Source: CAKKQX01 sp963734595 (GTDB taxonomy: Bacteria > Pseudomonadota > Gammaproteobacteria > Burkholderiales > SG8-41). Taken from it: a DNA stretch of 64,000 bases. Made by a program: the position numbers and the translations under genes. The stretch lies in the NCBI GenBank assembly GCA_963734595.1, contig CAVTHV010000037.1:434001-498000 (forward strand). The letters are read 5' to 3'. A model generated the notes under the pieces. It worked only from the letters and a program-made list of their open reading frames with translations, did no database searches and was not told the origin of the DNA. Below, piece after piece: positions 49,528-58,607 of this stretch. The first letter of the stretch is position 1. Each line of letters opens with the position of its first letter.

Positions 49528-50313
49528 TTATTGCCCTTTGAACTTCGCGGCGCGCTTTTCGATGAAGGCACGCATGCCTTCCTTTTGATCGGCGGTGGCA
49601 AATGCGAGCGCGAAGGCATTGGATTCGAGCACGCAGGCATTGGCAAGATCGAGATCCTGGCCGCGCTGCGCCGCCTGCTTCGCAAGACGCACCGCAACGG
49701 GGCCCTTGGCGGCGATCGTCCGCGCCATGGCGAGGCCCTGGTCCCGGAGCTGCGCCGCGGGACAGACGCGATTCGCGAGACCGATGCGCAGCGCCTCCTC
49801 GGCCTTGACCTGGCGCGCCGTGGTCAGCAGTTCCAGCGCCAGCGCGCGGCCGACGAGCCGGGTCAGGCGCTGCGTGCCGCCGAAGCCGGGCGGAATGCCC
49901 AGGTTCACTTCCGGCTGGCCGAACACCGCGTTCTCCGCCGCGAGGATCCAGTCGCACGCCATCGCCAGCTCGCAGCCGCCGCCCAGCGCGTAACCGTTGA
50001 CCAGCGCGATCACCGGCACCGGCAGCGCTTCGAGCGCGTGCATCACGCGCATGCCCCGCTCCGAGAACGCGCGGGCCTGCTCCGCGGAGTAATTCAGCAT
50101 CTCGCCGATATCGGCGCCGGCGACGAAGGCCTTGTCGCCCGCGCCGGTGACGAGCAGCACGCGCGCACCGTCATCGGCAGCGACCTGCGCGATCGCCTGC
50201 GCGAGTTCGTCCAGCGTCGCCGAGTTGAGCGCGTTGAGCGCTTTGGGACGGTTGAGCGTCAGCAGATAAATGCCGGGTTCGGGTTGTTCGAGCAGGATGT
50301 TTTGAAAATTCAT
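49528..50313 (-). CDS. Enoyl-CoA hydratase/isomerase (crotonase)
   Basis: A 261-residue crotonase. The oxyanion-hole segments are KAFVAGADIGEML (about residues 61-73) and NGYALGGGCELAMACDWILA (about 105-124). The catalytic Glu positions match enoyl-CoA hydratase, with QPEVNLGIPPGFGGTQRL. It is intact and lies between aceE and phaC. It may supply (S)-3-hydroxyacyl-CoA in beta-oxidation; a specific substrate cannot be assigned. Confidence 0.9.
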   Translation of the reverse strand: MNFQNILLEQPEPGIYLLTLNRPKALNALNSATLDELAQAIAQVAADDGARVLLVTGAGDKAFVAGADIGEMLNYSAEQARAFSERGMRVMHALEALPVPVIALVNGYALGGGCELAMACDWILAAENAVFGQPEVNLGIPPGFGGTQRLTRLVGRALALELLTTARQVKAEEALRIGLANRVCPAAQLRDQGLAMARTIAAKGPVAVRLAKQAAQRGQDLDLANACVLESNAFALAFATADQKEGMRAFIEKRAAKFKGQ

Positions 50314-50324
50314 GTCAAAACCTT

Positions 50325-50556
50325 ATTGAACCGCCAAGGCCGCCAAGACCGCCAAGAAACCCAAAATTATTTAAGGATCGTTACGGATTACCGAAATGAT
50401 CGGCAATGACTACAGGAACACCTTCGATAGGCCCATTTTAGGTGCCAAATCTGGCAGCAACAATCTTGTTTGCCCTCGCCCGTTATCTTTTGCTCTTCTT
50501 GGCGTCTTGGCGGCCTTGGCGGTTCAATCTCTGTTTTGAATTTCTTCCTGGCGGCT
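50325..50556. repeat. Inverted array of CTTGGCGN octamers between crotonase and phaC
   Basis: The left arm 50325-50359 (ATTGAACCGCCAAGGCCGCC...) and right arm 50490-50528 (...TTGGCGGCCTTGGCGGTTCA) are near-perfect reverse complements over about 35 bases. A degenerate extra arm (TTTCTTCCTGGCGGCT) ends at 50556, 14 bases from the phaC stop. The loop of about 130 bases is AT-richer than the flanking genes. Confidence 0.8.
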
Positions 50557-50569
50557 CATCTGGTTTTTC

Positions 50570-52389
50570 TTAGTGCTTTTTCGCGTCGATGTGCACTTTC
50601 ACGTACGAGCCCGGCGCGTCTTCGATCGCCTTGAGCTTGCCCTTGCCGGGAATGCGCGCCGCCACTTTCTCCCCGCCATGCTTCGCCGCCCACCGGCTCC
50701 AGTCGGTCCACCACGAGCCCGGATGCTGCGTCGCTTTCTCCAGCCATTCATCGGGATTCGCGGCCAGCTTGTCGTGGGTCCAGTAGCAGTATTTGTTCGC
50801 CGCCGGCGGATTGATGATGCCGGCGATGTGGCCCGAGCCGCCGAGCACGAAGCGCACCGGGCCCTTGAGCAGTTTCGCCCCGGCATAAGTCGATTTCCAC
50901 GGCGCGATGTGGTCCTCGACGGTGGAAATGAAATACGCCGGCGTCTTGATCCGGCTCAGCGTCGATCGGCACGCCGGAGAGCGTGATGCCGCCGGGCTGC
51001 CGCAGCAGGTTTCCCAGATACATGTTGCGCAGGTAGAAGCTGTGCATCGCCGCCGGCATGCGCGTCGAATCCGAGTTCCAGTACAGCAGGTCGAACGGGA
51101 ACGGATCCTTCCCCAGCAGGTAATTGTTGACGACGAATGACCAGATCAGGTCGTTGGCGCGCAGCATGTTGAAGGTGTGGGCCATCTCGCTGCCTTCGAG
51201 ATAACCGCGCTCGTTCATTTTTTTCTCGAGCGCCGCGATTTGCTTCTCGTCGATGAACACCTCGAGTTCGCCGGCGCGCTCGAAGTCGATCATGGTGACG
51301 AAGAACGTCGCGCTGTGGATGCGGTCGTCTTTTTTGGCTTCGAGATAGGCCAGCGTGCAGGCCAGCAGGGTGCCGCCCAGGCAGTAGCCGATGACGTTGA
51401 CCTCGTGCTGGCCGGTGGCCCGCTCGATCGCGTCGAGCGCAGCGAGCGCGCCCTCCTGCAGGTAGTCGTCGAAGCTCTTGTGCGCGAGGCGCTTGTCGGG
51501 ATTGACCCAGGAGATCACGAACACGGTATGGCCCTGCGCAACCGCCCATCGGATGAACGAGTTGTTCTCGCGCAGGTCGAGGATGTAATACTTGTTGATC
51601 CACGGCGGAATGATCAGCAGAGGCCGCGCATAGACCTCCGCGGTGAGCGGCGCGTACTGGATCAGTTGCAGCAGGTCGTTCTGGTAGACGACCTTGCCCG
51701 GGGTCACGCCGATGTTCTCGCCGAGGCGGAACGCCGCGGTGTCGGCCATTTTGACGCGCAACTGCCCGCCCTCGCCCCGCGTCAGGTCCTCGAGCAGATT
51801 GTTGAGCCCCTTGATCAGGTTATGGCCGCCCGAAGTCGACGGTCTCGCGCAGCACCTCGGGATTGGTGAGCATGAAATTGGACGGCGACATGGCATCGAT
51901 GTACTGCCGCGTGTAGAAATCGACTTTCCTGGCGGCCTTCGCATCCATGCCCTCGACCTTGCCGAGCGACTGATGCAGGTGCTTGGCGGCGATCAGGTAG
52001 GACTGCTTGATGTAGTCATAAAGGAAATTCTGCTCCCAGTCCTCGTGCCGGAAGCGGCGGTCGCCCTGCGCCGGCTCGATCATGGGCGTGGTGTCGTGGC
52101 CAAACAGCCGGAGCATCGAGTTCTGCCACAGCGCCATGTGGTCCTGCCACAGCTTCATTTGCACTTCGGCAAGCTTGAACGGGTCGGCAAGCATCTTGCC
52201 CCAGGCCTCGAAGAACACCTGGCTGATACCCAGTTCATCGCTGAAAGCGGATGGCGCGCCTTTGGAGCTATGCTCCAGAAAACGGGTCACGAGTTGGCCG
52301 CTGTTTTTCGCGATGTCGGCATAGAGTTTCGCCAATTCGCTGGAGTCAGGCAGCGGGCGCCTGCTTTCGCTGTGCTTGGTTGCTGTCAT
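50570..52389 (-). CDS. phaC: Class I poly(3-hydroxyalkanoate) synthase PhaC, frameshifted
   Basis: Polymerises (R)-3-hydroxybutyryl-CoA into PHB granules. About 605 residues joined. The N-terminal domain (LGISQVFFEAWGKMLADP, HEDWEQNFLYDYIKQSYL) precedes the lipase-like box NVIGYCLGGTL with the active-site Cys. The catalytic Asp is in VEDHIAPWKS and the His in LGGSGHIAGIINPP. Two +1 shifts lie near 51835 (VDFG to GHNLIKGL) and 50960 (VPID to LSRIKTPAYF). AAGGA precedes the ATG. No phaA/phaB is in the window. Confidence 0.92.
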
Positions 52390-52460
52390 CAAATCATTCC
52401 TTAAGAGCCACGTAGCTCATGAAACGGACAATTTCGGCCCACATTTTCCATGCGCACTTG

Positions 52461-52475
52461 ACGTTTACGTAAACG
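52461..52475. promoter_or_regulatory. LiuR-like operator ACGTTTACGTAAACG
   Basis: The site contains the perfect 14-base palindrome CGTTTACGTAAACG. It starts inside the -35-like TTGACG (52458-52463) of the MerR-family gene. The copy at 52964-52978 matches at 14 of 15 bases. Confidence 0.7.
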
Positions 52476-52514
52476 CCATAATAGAATGAACTAATTCGTT
52501 GATTCTACACGCTC

Positions 52515-52931
52515 ATGTTGCGCAGCACAATAGCCCAGACCTATTCGATTTCCGATCTCGCCAAAGAGTTCGAAGTCACCGCCCGCACTATACGCCACTA
52601 CGAAGAACAGGGCCTGCTCAATCCCGCGCGCGAAGGGATGAACCGGGTGTTCAGCAACCGCGACCGCGTGCGGCTCAAGCTCGCTTTGCGCGGCAAGCGG
52701 CTGGGCTTTTCCCTGAGCGAGATCCGGGATCTGTTCAAGCTTTACGATATGGCCAGGGACGAGGACGCGCAGATCGAGGCGTTTCTCGCCAGGCTCGAGA
52801 AACGCCGCGCGTTGCTCGAGCAGCAGCGCGAGGACATCGAGGTCATGCTCGGCGAGATCAATTTTTTCGCCGATCAATGCCGGCGCCTGCTTGCCGGTGG
52901 CGATGCCAGGAAAAAGGAAACAGCGAAGTAA
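52515..52931 (+). CDS. MerR-family regulator, LiuR-like
   Basis: A 138-residue MerR-type regulator. The N-terminal winged helix reads YSISDLAKEFEVTARTIRHYEEQGLLNPAREGMNRVFSNRDRVRLKL (about residues 10-56). A long dimerisation helix follows (about 83-118, ARLEKRRALLEQQREDIEVML). It has no metal-binding cysteine cluster, so it is not a metal sensor; this matches LiuR, which controls branched-chain amino-acid and acyl-CoA breakdown. Nearly identical palindromes flank it at 52461 and 52964. HMG-CoA lyase and an enoyl-CoA hydratase lie downstream, supporting the LiuR role. Confidence 0.82.
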   Translation: MLRSTIAQTYSISDLAKEFEVTARTIRHYEEQGLLNPAREGMNRVFSNRDRVRLKLALRGKRLGFSLSEIRDLFKLYDMARDEDAQIEAFLARLEKRRALLEQQREDIEVMLGEINFFADQCRRLLAGGDARKKETAK

Positions 52932-52963
52932 TGCTGCAGTTCGGCATGCTCTAAAACATTATT

Positions 52964-52978
52964 ACGTTTACGTTAACG
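52964..52978. promoter_or_regulatory. Second LiuR-like operator ACGTTTACGTTAACG
   Basis: The site is 33 bases after the regulator stop and 55 bases before the next ATG (53033). It differs from the first site at one position. An AT-rich stretch (AATATAAAAT) follows, as expected for a promoter region, suggesting that the regulator also controls the isomerase and perhaps later genes. Confidence 0.65.
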
Positions 52979-53032
52979 TTAATATAAAATCCGCAGAAAA
53001 TGATCGAAACCTGACCAGAAATGGAGCCCGGC

Positions 53033-53635
53033 ATGGCCAATCCCCTCGATTTCTACTTTGACTTCTCCTCGCCGTACGGCTATTTCGCCGGCTCCAGGAT
53101 CGACGCGCTCGCCGCGAAGCACGGCCGCGGCGTAATCTGGCGGCCGATCCTGCTCGGAGTGGTATTCAAGATCACCGGCCAGCAGCCGCTGCCGACGATC
53201 CCGCTCAAGGGCAGCTACGCCCAGCACGACCTCGCGCGCTCGGCGCGGCTGTTCGGCGTGCCCTACAAGATGCCGTCCAAATTTCCGGTTTCCGGCACGG
53301 CGCCGAGCCGCGCCTTCTACTGGGTCGGCGACAAGGATCCCGCGCTGGCCAAAAAGCTCGCGCAGGCGCTCTACCACGCCTATTTTGCCGAAGACCGCGA
53401 TATTTCCAACCCCGAAGTCACCGCCAATGTTGCCGCCAAGCTCGGCATCGACCGCGACCAATTGCTGCAGGCGTTGAATGACCCGGCGGTGAAAGAGCGC
53501 CTGAAGACCGAAGTCGATGCCGCGATCGAGCGCGGCGTGTTCGGTTCGCCGTTCATCGTTGTCGACAAGGAGCCGTTCTGGGGTTCGGACCGCCTCGATC
53601 AGGTGGAGAAATGGCTGGCAACCGGCGGATGGTAG
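53033..53635 (+). CDS. 2-hydroxychromene-2-carboxylate isomerase / DsbA-like (kappa-class GST)
   Basis: A 200-residue thioredoxin-fold protein of the HCCA isomerase/kappa-GST group. LDFYFDFSSPYGYFAGSRIDALA holds the glutathione-contact Ser in place of the DsbA CxxC. GVFGSPFIVVDKEPFWGSDRLDQVEKWL is the C-terminal signature. The original substrate in naphthalene breakdown is 2-hydroxychromene-2-carboxylate, but solitary homologues are common and their substrate is unknown. ATG 53033 was chosen over an upstream ATG at 53021. It follows the LiuR-like operator. Confidence 0.88.
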   Translation: MANPLDFYFDFSSPYGYFAGSRIDALAAKHGRGVIWRPILLGVVFKITGQQPLPTIPLKGSYAQHDLARSARLFGVPYKMPSKFPVSGTAPSRAFYWVGDKDPALAKKLAQALYHAYFAEDRDISNPEVTANVAAKLGIDRDQLLQALNDPAVKERLKTEVDAAIERGVFGSPFIVVDKEPFWGSDRLDQVEKWLATGGW

Positions 53636-53658
53636 CCCGGCAGCCCTCCTGAATTCGT

Positions 53659-54171
53659 ATGCGCGACAGGCTCGAAGCGGTTCAGGCCAACATCGTGACG
53701 CTCACGGTCGATGCCATCGTCAACGCCGCCAACACCACGCTGCTCGGCGGCGGCGGGGTCGACGGCGCGATCCACCGCGCCGCGGGCCCGCAACTGCTGG
53801 AAGAATGCCGCACCCTCGGCGGCTGCCCGACGGGTCAGGCCAGGATAACGAAAGGCTACCGCCTGCCGGCCAAGTACGTGATTCACACCGTCGGTCCGGT
53901 GTGGCGCGGCGGCGGACAGCGCGAACCGGAACTGCTCGCCTCGTGTTATGCCGCGAGCCTCAGGCTCGCCGCGGATCACTCGGTCAGGACCATCGCGTTT
54001 CCGGCGATCAGTTGCGGCGTCTATGGCTATCCTTTCGCCGACGCGGTGAAAATCGCGGTGGGCGAATGCGCGAACTTTCTTGCCGCCGAGACCGCGCTGG
54101 AGCAAATCGTTTTCGCCTGTTTCGACCGGAACATGCTCGATCTTTATCGGGACGAACTCGACCGGCTCTGA
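53659..54171 (+). CDS. ymdB: Macrodomain O-acetyl-ADP-ribose deacetylase YmdB-like
   Basis: A 170-residue stand-alone macrodomain. TVDAIVNAANTTLLGGGGVDGAIHRAAG (about residues 14-41) carries the catalytic Asn/Asp loop, and FPAISCGVYGYPFADAVKIAV the second conserved loop. It hydrolyses O-acetyl-ADP-ribose and can regulate RNase III in E. coli. It begins 23 bases after the isomerase stop. Confidence 0.92.
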   Translation: MRDRLEAVQANIVTLTVDAIVNAANTTLLGGGGVDGAIHRAAGPQLLEECRTLGGCPTGQARITKGYRLPAKYVIHTVGPVWRGGGQREPELLASCYAASLRLAADHSVRTIAFPAISCGVYGYPFADAVKIAVGECANFLAAETALEQIVFACFDRNMLDLYRDELDRL

Positions 54172-54288
54172 ACGCCTGCCCGACCGCCCCCGCAAAAACC
54201 GGGTCGGGGCAGTCAACGCGTATAATTCTGCGGGACGCGGCCCGGCAACGCCCACGCCGCAATCCGGAAAAATAAACGAAGGCAAAAC

Positions 54289-55233
54289 ATGAGCGCCAAG
54301 GTACTCGCACAGATCGATTCGGACGGCAACGCGACGGTGATGCTCAACCGTCCCGAGGTGCACAATGCGTTCGACCCCGAGATGGTCGACCTGCTCGAAA
54401 AGATATTTAAAAAACTCGGCGCCGAGCCGCAGGTGCGCGCCGTGGTATTGATGGGCGCCGGCACCAGCTTTTGCTCCGGCGCCGATATCTCCCACATGAA
54501 AAAGAGCGCGACGTTTTCTGCCGCGCAGAATTTCAAGGCCGCGCAGCAGACCGCCCGCATGCTGCATACGCTGTACACGCTCGGCAAACCGACGATCGCC
54601 TGCGTGCGCGGCGCGGTGCGCGGCGGCGGCGTGGGGCTGGTCGCGGCGTGCGACATCGCGATCGCCGCGCGCTCGGCGACGTTCCGGCTGTCGGAAGTGA
54701 AGCTCGGCATCATTCCGGCCATGATCAGCCCCTACGTGATCGCCGCCATCGGCGAGCGCATGGCGCACCGCTACATGTTGAGCGGCGAGGAGTTCGACGT
54801 CGCGGAAGCGTTCCGCATCGGCCTCGTGCACGACATGGCCGAGGAAGAGGAACTCACGGCGGCCGTCGGCCGCATGCTGGCGCACCTGTATTCGAGCGGG
54901 CCCAATGCGGTGGCCGCGATCAAGCAGCTGATCCCGTTGAGCGCGCACGCGATGATCGACGGCAAGATCGTCGACGAAACCGCGCGCCGCATCGCCGCGA
55001 TCCGCGCCACGCCGGAGGCCCAGGAAGGAATGGAAGCGTTCCTGAAAAAACGCAAACCGGCGTGGGTCAACGCCCGCCTCGAAGAGAAAAAAGACGAAAA
55101 TAGCCGAACGCAAGGGGCGTTGATCAAACCAATGAACGCCAAGACGCCAAGACGCCAAGAAAAACAAAATATCAAAAATAGCAAAATCCCGGATGACGTA
55201 GATTCATATACCGGACACGCGTGTTCGGTCTGA
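54289..55233 (+). CDS. Enoyl-CoA hydratase-family protein (methylglutaconyl-CoA hydratase-like), repeat-encoded tail
   Basis: A crotonase-fold protein, core of about 265 residues. SFCSGADISHMKKS and RGAVRGGGVGLVAACDIAIAARSATFRLSEVKLGIIPAMISPYV carry the oxyanion hole; the pattern resembles LiuC-type methylglutaconyl-CoA hydratases. HMG-CoA lyase follows, which fits a leucine-degradation pair. The last ~35 residues (MNAKTPRRQEKQNIKNSK, then DDVDSYTGHACSV) come from the repeat element that begins at 55132 and are absent from homologues. A TATAAT box lies at 54221. Confidence 0.85.
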   Translation: MSAKVLAQIDSDGNATVMLNRPEVHNAFDPEMVDLLEKIFKKLGAEPQVRAVVLMGAGTSFCSGADISHMKKSATFSAAQNFKAAQQTARMLHTLYTLGKPTIACVRGAVRGGGVGLVAACDIAIAARSATFRLSEVKLGIIPAMISPYVIAAIGERMAHRYMLSGEEFDVAEAFRIGLVHDMAEEEELTAAVGRMLAHLYSSGPNAVAAIKQLIPLSAHAMIDGKIVDETARRIAAIRATPEAQEGMEAFLKKRKPAWVNARLEEKKDENSRTQGALIKPMNAKTPRRQEKQNIKNSKIPDDVDSYTGHACSV

Positions 55234-55326
55234 ATCTATGTCAGTCATTGGTATTTCGGCATTTATTAGATATTCTGCATTTCTTGTTGTTCTTGGCGCC
55301 GTCGCTTGGCGGCCTTGGCGGCTGAA
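55132..55326. repeat. Inverted octamer array with nested palindrome, between enoyl-CoA hydratase and HMG-CoA lyase
   Basis: The left arm 55132-55170 (TGAACGCCAAGACGCCAAGA...) lies inside the upstream frame. The right arm 55287-55326 (...TTGGCGGCCTTGGCGGCTGA) ends 2 bases before the ATG of the lyase gene. Inside, 55195-55243 is a second palindrome with TAGATTCA facing TGAATCTA around CGGACACGCGTGTTCGG. This is the most elaborate element of the window. Confidence 0.8.
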
Positions 55327-55327
55327 T

Positions 55328-56236
55328 ATGAATTTTCCAAAAAAAGTAAAACTGATTGAAGTCGGGCCGCGCGACGGGCTGCAGAACGAAGCCACGCCGG
55401 TGTCGACCGAGGTCAAGATCGAGCTCATCCACCGCCTGCAGGACGCGGGGCTGACGGCGATCGAGGCCACCGCGTTCGTCTCGCCCAAGTGGGTGCCGCA
55501 GATGGCCGACAACGCGCAGGTCATGGCCGGCATCCGGCGCAAACCCGGCGTGGCCTATCCGGTGCTGGTGCCGAACAGGAAAGGCCTGGACGCGGCGATC
55601 GCGGCCGGCGCCGATGAAGTCGTGGTGTTCGGCGCCGCGACCGAGAGCTTCTCGAAGCGCAACACCAACTGCTCGATTGCGGAGGGCCTCGCGCGTTTCG
55701 CCGAGGTCTGCCACGCAGCGATTGCCAGCGGACTCCGGGTGAGAGGCGACATTTCGGTGTGCCTCGGCTGCCCCTACGAGGGCGAGGTGGCGCCGGAGGC
55801 AGTGGTGCGCGTCGCGCGCGAGCTCGACGCCATGGGCTGCTACGAAATCACGATCTGCGACACGATCGGCACCGGCACGCCGGGAAAAGCGCGCGCCGCG
55901 TTCGAAGCCGTCGCCAGACACATTCCGGTGGCGCGTCTTGCCGGCCACTTTCACGACACCTACGGCCAGGCGCTGGCGAACATCTACGCCGCGCTCGAAT
56001 GCGGGGTCGCGAGCTTCGACAGCTCGGTGGCGGGCCTCGGCGGCTGTCCCTATGCCAAAGGCGCGACCGGCAATGTCGCGACCGAAGATGTGCTGTACAT
56101 GCTCAACGGCCTCGGCATCGCAACCGGCGTCGATCTCGACAAGCTGATCGCCGCCGGCGAATACATCTGCGGCGTGCTCGGCCGGCCGACCCATTCCAAG
56201 GCGGCGCGCGCAATCGCGGCGAAGCAGAAAATCTGA
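55328..56236 (+). CDS. mvaB: Hydroxymethylglutaryl-CoA lyase
   Basis: A 302-residue HMG-CoA lyase, last step of leucine degradation (to acetoacetate and acetyl-CoA). KLIEVGPRDGLQNEATPVS (about residues 6-24) holds the catalytic Asp, ISVCLGCPYEGEV and the metal-binding histidines are in LAGHFHDTYGQALANIYA, and the catalytic Cys is in SSVAGLGGCPYAKGATGNVATEDVLYML. The start at 55328 was chosen because the upstream extension is repeat-derived. It probably belongs to the LiuR-like regulon. Confidence 0.93.
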   Translation: MNFPKKVKLIEVGPRDGLQNEATPVSTEVKIELIHRLQDAGLTAIEATAFVSPKWVPQMADNAQVMAGIRRKPGVAYPVLVPNRKGLDAAIAAGADEVVVFGAATESFSKRNTNCSIAEGLARFAEVCHAAIASGLRVRGDISVCLGCPYEGEVAPEAVVRVARELDAMGCYEITICDTIGTGTPGKARAAFEAVARHIPVARLAGHFHDTYGQALANIYAALECGVASFDSSVAGLGGCPYAKGATGNVATEDVLYMLNGLGIATGVDLDKLIAAGEYICGVLGRPTHSKAARAIAAKQKI

Positions 56237-56285
56237 AGAGCAGATCAATCCCAAACACTTGAGTTTTTGATTCCCGGAGTCGAAC

Positions 56286-56843
56286 ATGCCGTTGCCTGCC
56301 CCCGCCCCCCGCAAACTGAAACACACCCGCGCGATCGAGTGCAAAGGCTACGAGCGCGAAGACGGGCTATGGGATATCGAAGGCCATCTGGTGGACACCA
56401 AAACGTATGTCCACACTCGCCGTGACGGCGGGCAAGAGCGCCAGCCCGGCGAGCCGGTGCACAACATGTGGCTGCGCCTCACCATCGACCTCGACCTGAA
56501 AATCCACGACGCCGAAGCCGTGACCGACGACGGCCCGTACTCGATCTGCGGCGAGATCACGCCGAATTTCAAAGCGCTGATCGGACTCACCATCGGCGCG
56601 GGATGGCGCCGTGAAATCATCGCGCGCGTCGGCGGCGTGAAAGGCTGCACGCATCTGGTCGAACTGCTGGGCCCGCTCGGCACCACCGCGTTCCAGGCCA
56701 CCGGCCGCGCGCGCGAGGCGCACAACGCCGGCAAGCCGATCACCAAAAAGCCTTATCAGCTCAATTCCTGTCACGTCTACAAGGACGATTCTGCAGCGGT
56801 GCTCGAGCGTTGGCCGCAGTTCTACACGGGCACGAAAAAATAG
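56286..56843 (+). CDS. DUF2889 domain protein
   Basis: A 185-residue protein made of the DUF2889 domain. HTRAIECKGYEREDGLWDIEGHLVDTK at the start, GEPVHNMWLRLTIDLDLKIHDAEAVTD, and the tail with GCTHLVELLGPLGTTAFQA are the family pattern. Conserved Cys and His residues (CTHL and others) may bind metal. The function is unknown. It lies 50 bases after the HMG-CoA lyase gene. Confidence 0.85.
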   Translation: MPLPAPAPRKLKHTRAIECKGYEREDGLWDIEGHLVDTKTYVHTRRDGGQERQPGEPVHNMWLRLTIDLDLKIHDAEAVTDDGPYSICGEITPNFKALIGLTIGAGWRREIIARVGGVKGCTHLVELLGPLGTTAFQATGRAREAHNAGKPITKKPYQLNSCHVYKDDSAAVLERWPQFYTGTKK

Positions 56844-56931
56844 CGCGCCTCGCGCGGGGCGCGCGCGAAATCAAGCGTCAACAAGGTCGTTCGCCGCTGC
56901 GGATCTGGAGATGGCCATAAACGGAAAAAAT

Positions 56932-56953
56932 ATAATAAAAACAACCGGTTATA
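56932..56953. repeat. AT-rich motif copy, ATAATAAAAACAACCGGTTATA
   Basis: This is the third good copy of the motif at 33922 and 41327, with CCGGTTATA in place of CGGATTACA. It contains TTATAAT, a possible -10 box, on the plus strand, about 165 bases before the DUF1161 gene. Confidence 0.5.
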
Positions 56954-57121
56954 ATGAGCCCCCTTTGCAGCAGCCGTGCCGGCGCCGCAACGGAAAACCG
57001 ATGCGTGTTCGGCTGAACGTTGCGTGTGTTTGCAACTGCGTGCCATGATAAGCGGCGTTCTTGCAGCCTGTTAAGAATAAGACCATTCGTTGATTGTCGA
57101 GTCGTTCCGGAGAACACTTCC

Positions 57122-57343
57122 ATGAAAATCCTGATTGCAGCCGTCGCACTGATGCTGGTCGCCCCCCCTGCGCTGGCGGGGAAATCCTGCGATGAACTCA
57201 AGGCCGAAATCGAAGCCAAGATCAAGGCCAAAAGCGTAAAAACCTATACGCTGGACGTCGTCGGAAAAGACGAGCAAAAGGAAGGCAAAACCGTCGGCAC
57301 CTGTGACGGCGGCACGAAGAAAATCATCTACAAGCGGGGCTGA
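57122..57343 (+). CDS. DUF1161 small periplasmic protein
   Basis: A 73-residue exported protein: signal peptide ending APPALAG (about residue 20), then SCDELKAEIEAKIKAKSVKTYTLDVVGKDEQKEGKTVGTCDGGTKKIIYKR, the complete DUF1161 domain with two cysteines that can form a disulfide. The function is unknown; relatives include the E. coli YkfB/YbgE-like group of small envelope proteins. GGAGA precedes the ATG. It ends 1 base from the convergent MFS gene. Confidence 0.85.
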   Translation: MKILIAAVALMLVAPPALAGKSCDELKAEIEAKIKAKSVKTYTLDVVGKDEQKEGKTVGTCDGGTKKIIYKRG

Positions 57344-57344
57344 T

Positions 57345-58574
57345 CTACGCCGGTCTGAATCTTTTGCCGTAGAACCAGCGCGCCGCCGGCGACAGCACCC
57401 CGAACATGCCGATGCTGGCGAACGCCAGGCCCCAGGCGAGTGTGCTCCTGTTGCCGCCGGCGAGATCGAGCACCACGCCGAACACCAGCGGCGCAAGGAA
57501 AGCCGCGGTGAAACCCACGAGCGAGTAGATCGCCATGCTCGCGCCGCGCAGTTCGGGCGGCGCGGAAGCGATCGCACCCGAGGTCAGCGCCGCGGAGTCG
57601 CCGAGCATCAGGCCGTAGTGCACGCACATCAGCAGAAACACCAGCAGCCACGGCAGGGCCGCGGTGAAGCCCAGCACGCACGCCGTCGCGCCGGACAGCG
57701 TCATGAACGTGAAAATCACGCGTTGCCGGCCGAAACGGAGCGCGAGTTCGTTGCCCGAAATGCTCATCACCGGACCCAGCATGTTGATGATCGCGGCAAG
57801 CGTCGCCGCGCTCCACAGCATCGGCGCATCCAGCGGCTGCAGCGAGGCGCAGTACACGAGGAATGCCACCATCCACGCGCGCTGGCCGAACAACTCGTAG
57901 TTGTGCGCCGAGTAGCCGAAGATGTAGGCGAGCGTCGAGCGGTTCCTGAGCACCGGACGGAAATCGAGCAGCGCCGGCGCTTTGACATGCGCGGCATGTG
58001 TCCGGCCCCGCGGCATCGCCAGGTTCATCAGCAGCCCGGCCAGCACCGGCCCGATCGCGCCATAGGCAAACGCCCACTGCCAGCCAAAGACGACACCGAG
58101 CTTGCCGCAAATGACAATGGAAATGCTCGAGCCGAGTCCGAAGCTGGCGGTGTAAAAAGCCGTGGCCCGCGACTGTGCGCTGCCTTCGAGATGGTCGGTC
58201 AGCGCCTTGAGGCCCGGCATGTACGTGCCGCCGAGCCCGAAGCCGATCAGAAACTGGAACAACAGCGCGCTCCACAGCCCCTGCGCGTAGAGCGCGAAAC
58301 CCGCCGCGCCGAGGCTGGAGATCACGCACGCCCACAGATAGACGCGGCGCGAATCGATGCGGTCGGTGAGGCTGGTCAGCACCGGCACCGCGGCCATGTA
58401 GCCGGCGTAATAGATGCCGCCGATCAGTCCCGCCCCGGAATTGGATAATTCCCATTCACGCTGCAACTGCGGCAGCAGCGTGGTGTAAGCGGCGAAGCCG
58501 GTCATGGACAGCGCTTCAGCGACGCACATGGTCGCCGTCAGCCGCACGGCCGAATGAGAGGAATTCAAGCTCAT
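57345..58574 (-). CDS. Major facilitator superfamily transporter
   Basis: A 409-residue MFS carrier with twelve predicted helices. The loop 2-3 motif is in LTDRIDSRRVYLWACVISSLGA, close to the MFS-A motif. GLGGTYMPGLKALTDHLEGSAQSRATAFYTASFGLG resembles the CP/nitrate group. Substrate unknown. It has a typical length and converges with the DUF1161 gene; the arylesterase operon lies 33 bases upstream on the same strand. Confidence 0.85.
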   Translation of the reverse strand: MSLNSSHSAVRLTATMCVAEALSMTGFAAYTTLLPQLQREWELSNSGAGLIGGIYYAGYMAAVPVLTSLTDRIDSRRVYLWACVISSLGAAGFALYAQGLWSALLFQFLIGFGLGGTYMPGLKALTDHLEGSAQSRATAFYTASFGLGSSISIVICGKLGVVFGWQWAFAYGAIGPVLAGLLMNLAMPRGRTHAAHVKAPALLDFRPVLRNRSTLAYIFGYSAHNYELFGQRAWMVAFLVYCASLQPLDAPMLWSAATLAAIINMLGPVMSISGNELALRFGRQRVIFTFMTLSGATACVLGFTAALPWLLVFLLMCVHYGLMLGDSAALTSGAIASAPPELRGASMAIYSLVGFTAAFLAPLVFGVVLDLAGGNRSTLAWGLAFASIGMFGVLSPAARWFYGKRFRPA

Positions 58575-58607
58575 TTCAGGAAATCAAAACCATAAAATGG
58601 CTTGTTC

